From the NCBI GenBank assembly GCA_001464355.1, contig LNEU01000027.1, positions 1 to 64,000 of the forward strand: a DNA stretch of 64,000 nucleotides, in the 5' to 3' direction. A program made the position numbers and the translations under genes. The notes below the pieces were generated by a model, which worked only from the letters and a program-made list of their open reading frames with translations, ran no database searches and was not told the DNA's origin. This stretch comes from Burkholderiales bacterium Ga0077544. GTDB taxonomy: Bacteria; Pseudomonadota; Gammaproteobacteria; Burkholderiales; Burkholderiaceae_D. This document shows, in pieces, positions 62,594 to 64,000 of the stretch. Position 1 is the stretch's first letter. Each line of letters opens with the position of its first letter.

Positions 62594-64000
62594 ATGTCAG
62601 CCCAAATCGACCAGGTATTGGCGCAAGCCGCCAACGACCCAGATGTAATGGAAACGCAAGAGTGGCTGGATGCACTCGAAGCAGTGATCGAAAACGAGGG
62701 CCCTGACCGCGCTCATTACCTGATGGAGCGCCTGATTGATCTGGCCCGTCGTCGTGGCGCGCAAATTCCATTCTCCAGCACCACTGCATATGTAAATACC
62801 ATCCCTGCCGACATGGGCGACAACTCGCCGGGCAACCAGGAATACGAAGAACGCCTGCGTTCGTGGATGCGCTGGAATGCGATGGCCATGGTCGTCAAGG
62901 CCAACCGCGTTGACGGTGACCTGGGTGGTCATATCTCCAGCTTTGCGTCACTCGCAAATATGCTGGGCACCGGCTTTAACCATTTCTGGCACGCCCCTAC
63001 CGAAGATCACGGTGGTGACCTGTTATATATCCAGGGCCACTCGTCGCCTGGCGTTTATGCTCGTGCCTTCCTCGAAGGTCGCTTGAGCGAAGAACAATTG
63101 ATCAACTTCCGTCGTGAAGTGGATGGCAAGGGTTTGTCCTCGTATCCGCATCCAAAACTGATGCCGGATTTCTGGCAGTTCCCGACGGTGTCAATGGGCC
63201 TCGGCCCATTGATGGCGATTTATCAGGCACGCTTCCTTAAATACCTGCAAGCACGCGAAATCGCAAAAACCGATAACCGCAAGGTCTGGGTATTCTGCGG
63301 CGATGGCGAGATGGATGAAGTCGAATCGATGGGCGCCATCGGCGTCGCCGGTCGCGAGCAGCTCGACAATCTGGTGATGGTCGTCAACTGCAACTTGCAG
63401 CGTCTGGATGGCCCGGTACGTGGCAACGGCAAGATCATTCAGGAACTCGAAGGCGAATTCCGCGGTGCCGGCTGGAACGTCATCAAGATCATCTGGGGCT
63501 CCAACTGGGACCCACTGCTGGCCAAAGACAAAGAAGGCATTTTGCAGCGCGTGATGATGGAAACGCTGGACGGCGAATACCAGAATTACAAAGCCAAGGA
63601 TGGCGCCTACGTGCGCAAGCATTTCTTCGGCAAGCATCCAAAATTGCTGGAAATGGTGTCGCGCATGTCGGACGACGATATCTGGCATTTGCTGCGCGGC
63701 GGCCACGATCCACACAAGGTTTACGCCGGCTTCAAAATCGCGCAAGAACACAAAGGTCAACCGACTGTGCTGCTGGTCAAAACCGTCAAAGGTTATGGCA
63801 TGGGCAAATCGGGCGAAGCGCGCAACACTGCGCATCAAACCAAAAAACTCGACGATGAAGCAGTGCGCGAAATGCGCGATCGTTTCAACCTGCCTATCGC
63901 TGACGAACATCTGGCCGACATTCCATTCTTCAAACCAGCTGACGATGCACCTGAGATGAAGTATCTGCACGAACGTCGTGCTGCGCTCGGCGGTTATCTG
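62594..64000 (+). CDS. aceE: Pyruvate dehydrogenase E1 component, homodimeric type (partial)
   Basis: The first 469 codons of an enzyme normally near 890 residues; it runs off the right edge in frame. It decarboxylates pyruvate with thiamine diphosphate and passes the acetyl group to E2 lipoyl domains. Visible blocks are TQEWLDALEAVIENEGP, the histidine-bearing YIQGHSSPGVYARAFLEG, and the thiamine-diphosphate motif FCGDGEMDEVES...NLVMVVNCNLQRLDGPVRGN. The ATG at 62594 follows AGGAGA. E2 and E3 genes probably follow outside the window. Confidence 0.97.
   Translation, partial: MSAQIDQVLAQAANDPDVMETQEWLDALEAVIENEGPDRAHYLMERLIDLARRRGAQIPFSSTTAYVNTIPADMGDNSPGNQEYEERLRSWMRWNAMAMVVKANRVDGDLGGHISSFASLANMLGTGFNHFWHAPTEDHGGDLLYIQGHSSPGVYARAFLEGRLSEEQLINFRREVDGKGLSSYPHPKLMPDFWQFPTVSMGLGPLMAIYQARFLKYLQAREIAKTDNRKVWVFCGDGEMDEVESMGAIGVAGREQLDNLVMVVNCNLQRLDGPVRGNGKIIQELEGEFRGAGWNVIKIIWGSNWDPLLAKDKEGILQRVMMETLDGEYQNYKAKDGAYVRKHFFGKHPKLLEMVSRMSDDDIWHLLRGGHDPHKVYAGFKIAQEHKGQPTVLLVKTVKGYGMGKSGEARNTAHQTKKLDDEAVREMRDRFNLPIADEHLADIPFFKPADDAPEMKYLHERRAALGGYL

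Noticed and set aside
1-64000. CRISPR arrays, retrons, prophage modules or toxin-antitoxin pairs
   Set aside because: No regularly spaced repeats, reverse transcriptase motifs, phage structural genes or paired small toxin-like genes were found on either strand.

Overview
The window reads as a chromosomal segment of a betaproteobacterium, most likely of the Oxalobacteraceae (Herminiimonas/Janthinobacterium type). This is an inference from gene order and protein character: trxA-rho, zapA followed by 6S RNA, an AddAB pair, a small Trp-rich protein, an EpsL/EpsE/EpsF/EpsG polysaccharide locus, and folD-prlC next to aceE. No database search was possible, so the genus is a guess. Coding density is high, and most starts were fixed by ribosome binding sites or stop/start overlaps.

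Layout. 1-850: scar of a genomic island. It holds the start of an IS transposase, an IS21-like end with two direct repeats, a tyrosine integrase cut off by that end, and tRNA-Leu(CAA), the probable integration target. 995-13742: housekeeping genes. These are a membrane glycosyltransferase (GT39-like), ribosomal protein L31 type B, a TRIC-type channel, rho, trxA, the AddB/AddA helicase-nuclease, a small coiled-coil protein, zapA, 6S RNA and an EVE-domain protein.

13743-37407: a plus-strand exopolysaccharide (EPS) locus of about 23 kb behind a 730-base non-coding leader. It encodes what a Wzx/Wzy-type pathway needs: an outer-membrane barrel (EpsL), initiating sugar-phosphate transferase, Wza-like export protein (EpsE), split Wzc-like co-polymerase (EpsF plus EpsG), polymerase/ligase, flippase, several glycosyltransferases, pyruvyl- and acetyl-decorating enzymes, and precursor enzymes (GalE, a nucleotidyltransferase, ManC). 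Three members do not fit the textbook set: a 500-residue secreted protein of unknown function, a WecB/TagA/CpsF glycosyltransferase fused to a STAS domain, and a PP-loop ATP pyrophosphatase with a possible zinc site. They are the best candidates for undescribed biology here.

37424-45467: a PAP2 phosphatase, lgt and a LysR regulator on the minus strand, divergent from ilvD. Small accessory genes follow: a Spy/CpxP-like periplasmic protein, BluB, a glyoxalase-fold protein, small secreted or membrane proteins and a cytochrome c. 45839-53994: a branched-chain-amino-acid-type ABC importer (binding protein, LivH, LivM, LivG, LivF) in one operon with an amidase, an M20-family N-carbamoyl/ureido amidohydrolase and an XRE-cupin regulator. 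This looks like an uptake-and-hydrolysis cassette for an amide or ureido compound. Its LivG lacks the usual ABC signature motif.

54184-57382: a second Liv-type binding protein divergent from an Lrp/AsnC regulator, then D-amino-acid dehydrogenase DadA. 57529-62234, minus strand: an Ala/Pro-rich coiled-coil protein with HolC, a DUF4124-glutaredoxin-like secreted protein, oligopeptidase A and FolD. 62594 to the right edge: the first 469 codons of aceE (pyruvate dehydrogenase E1). No CRISPR array, prophage structural genes or recognisable defence system were seen.
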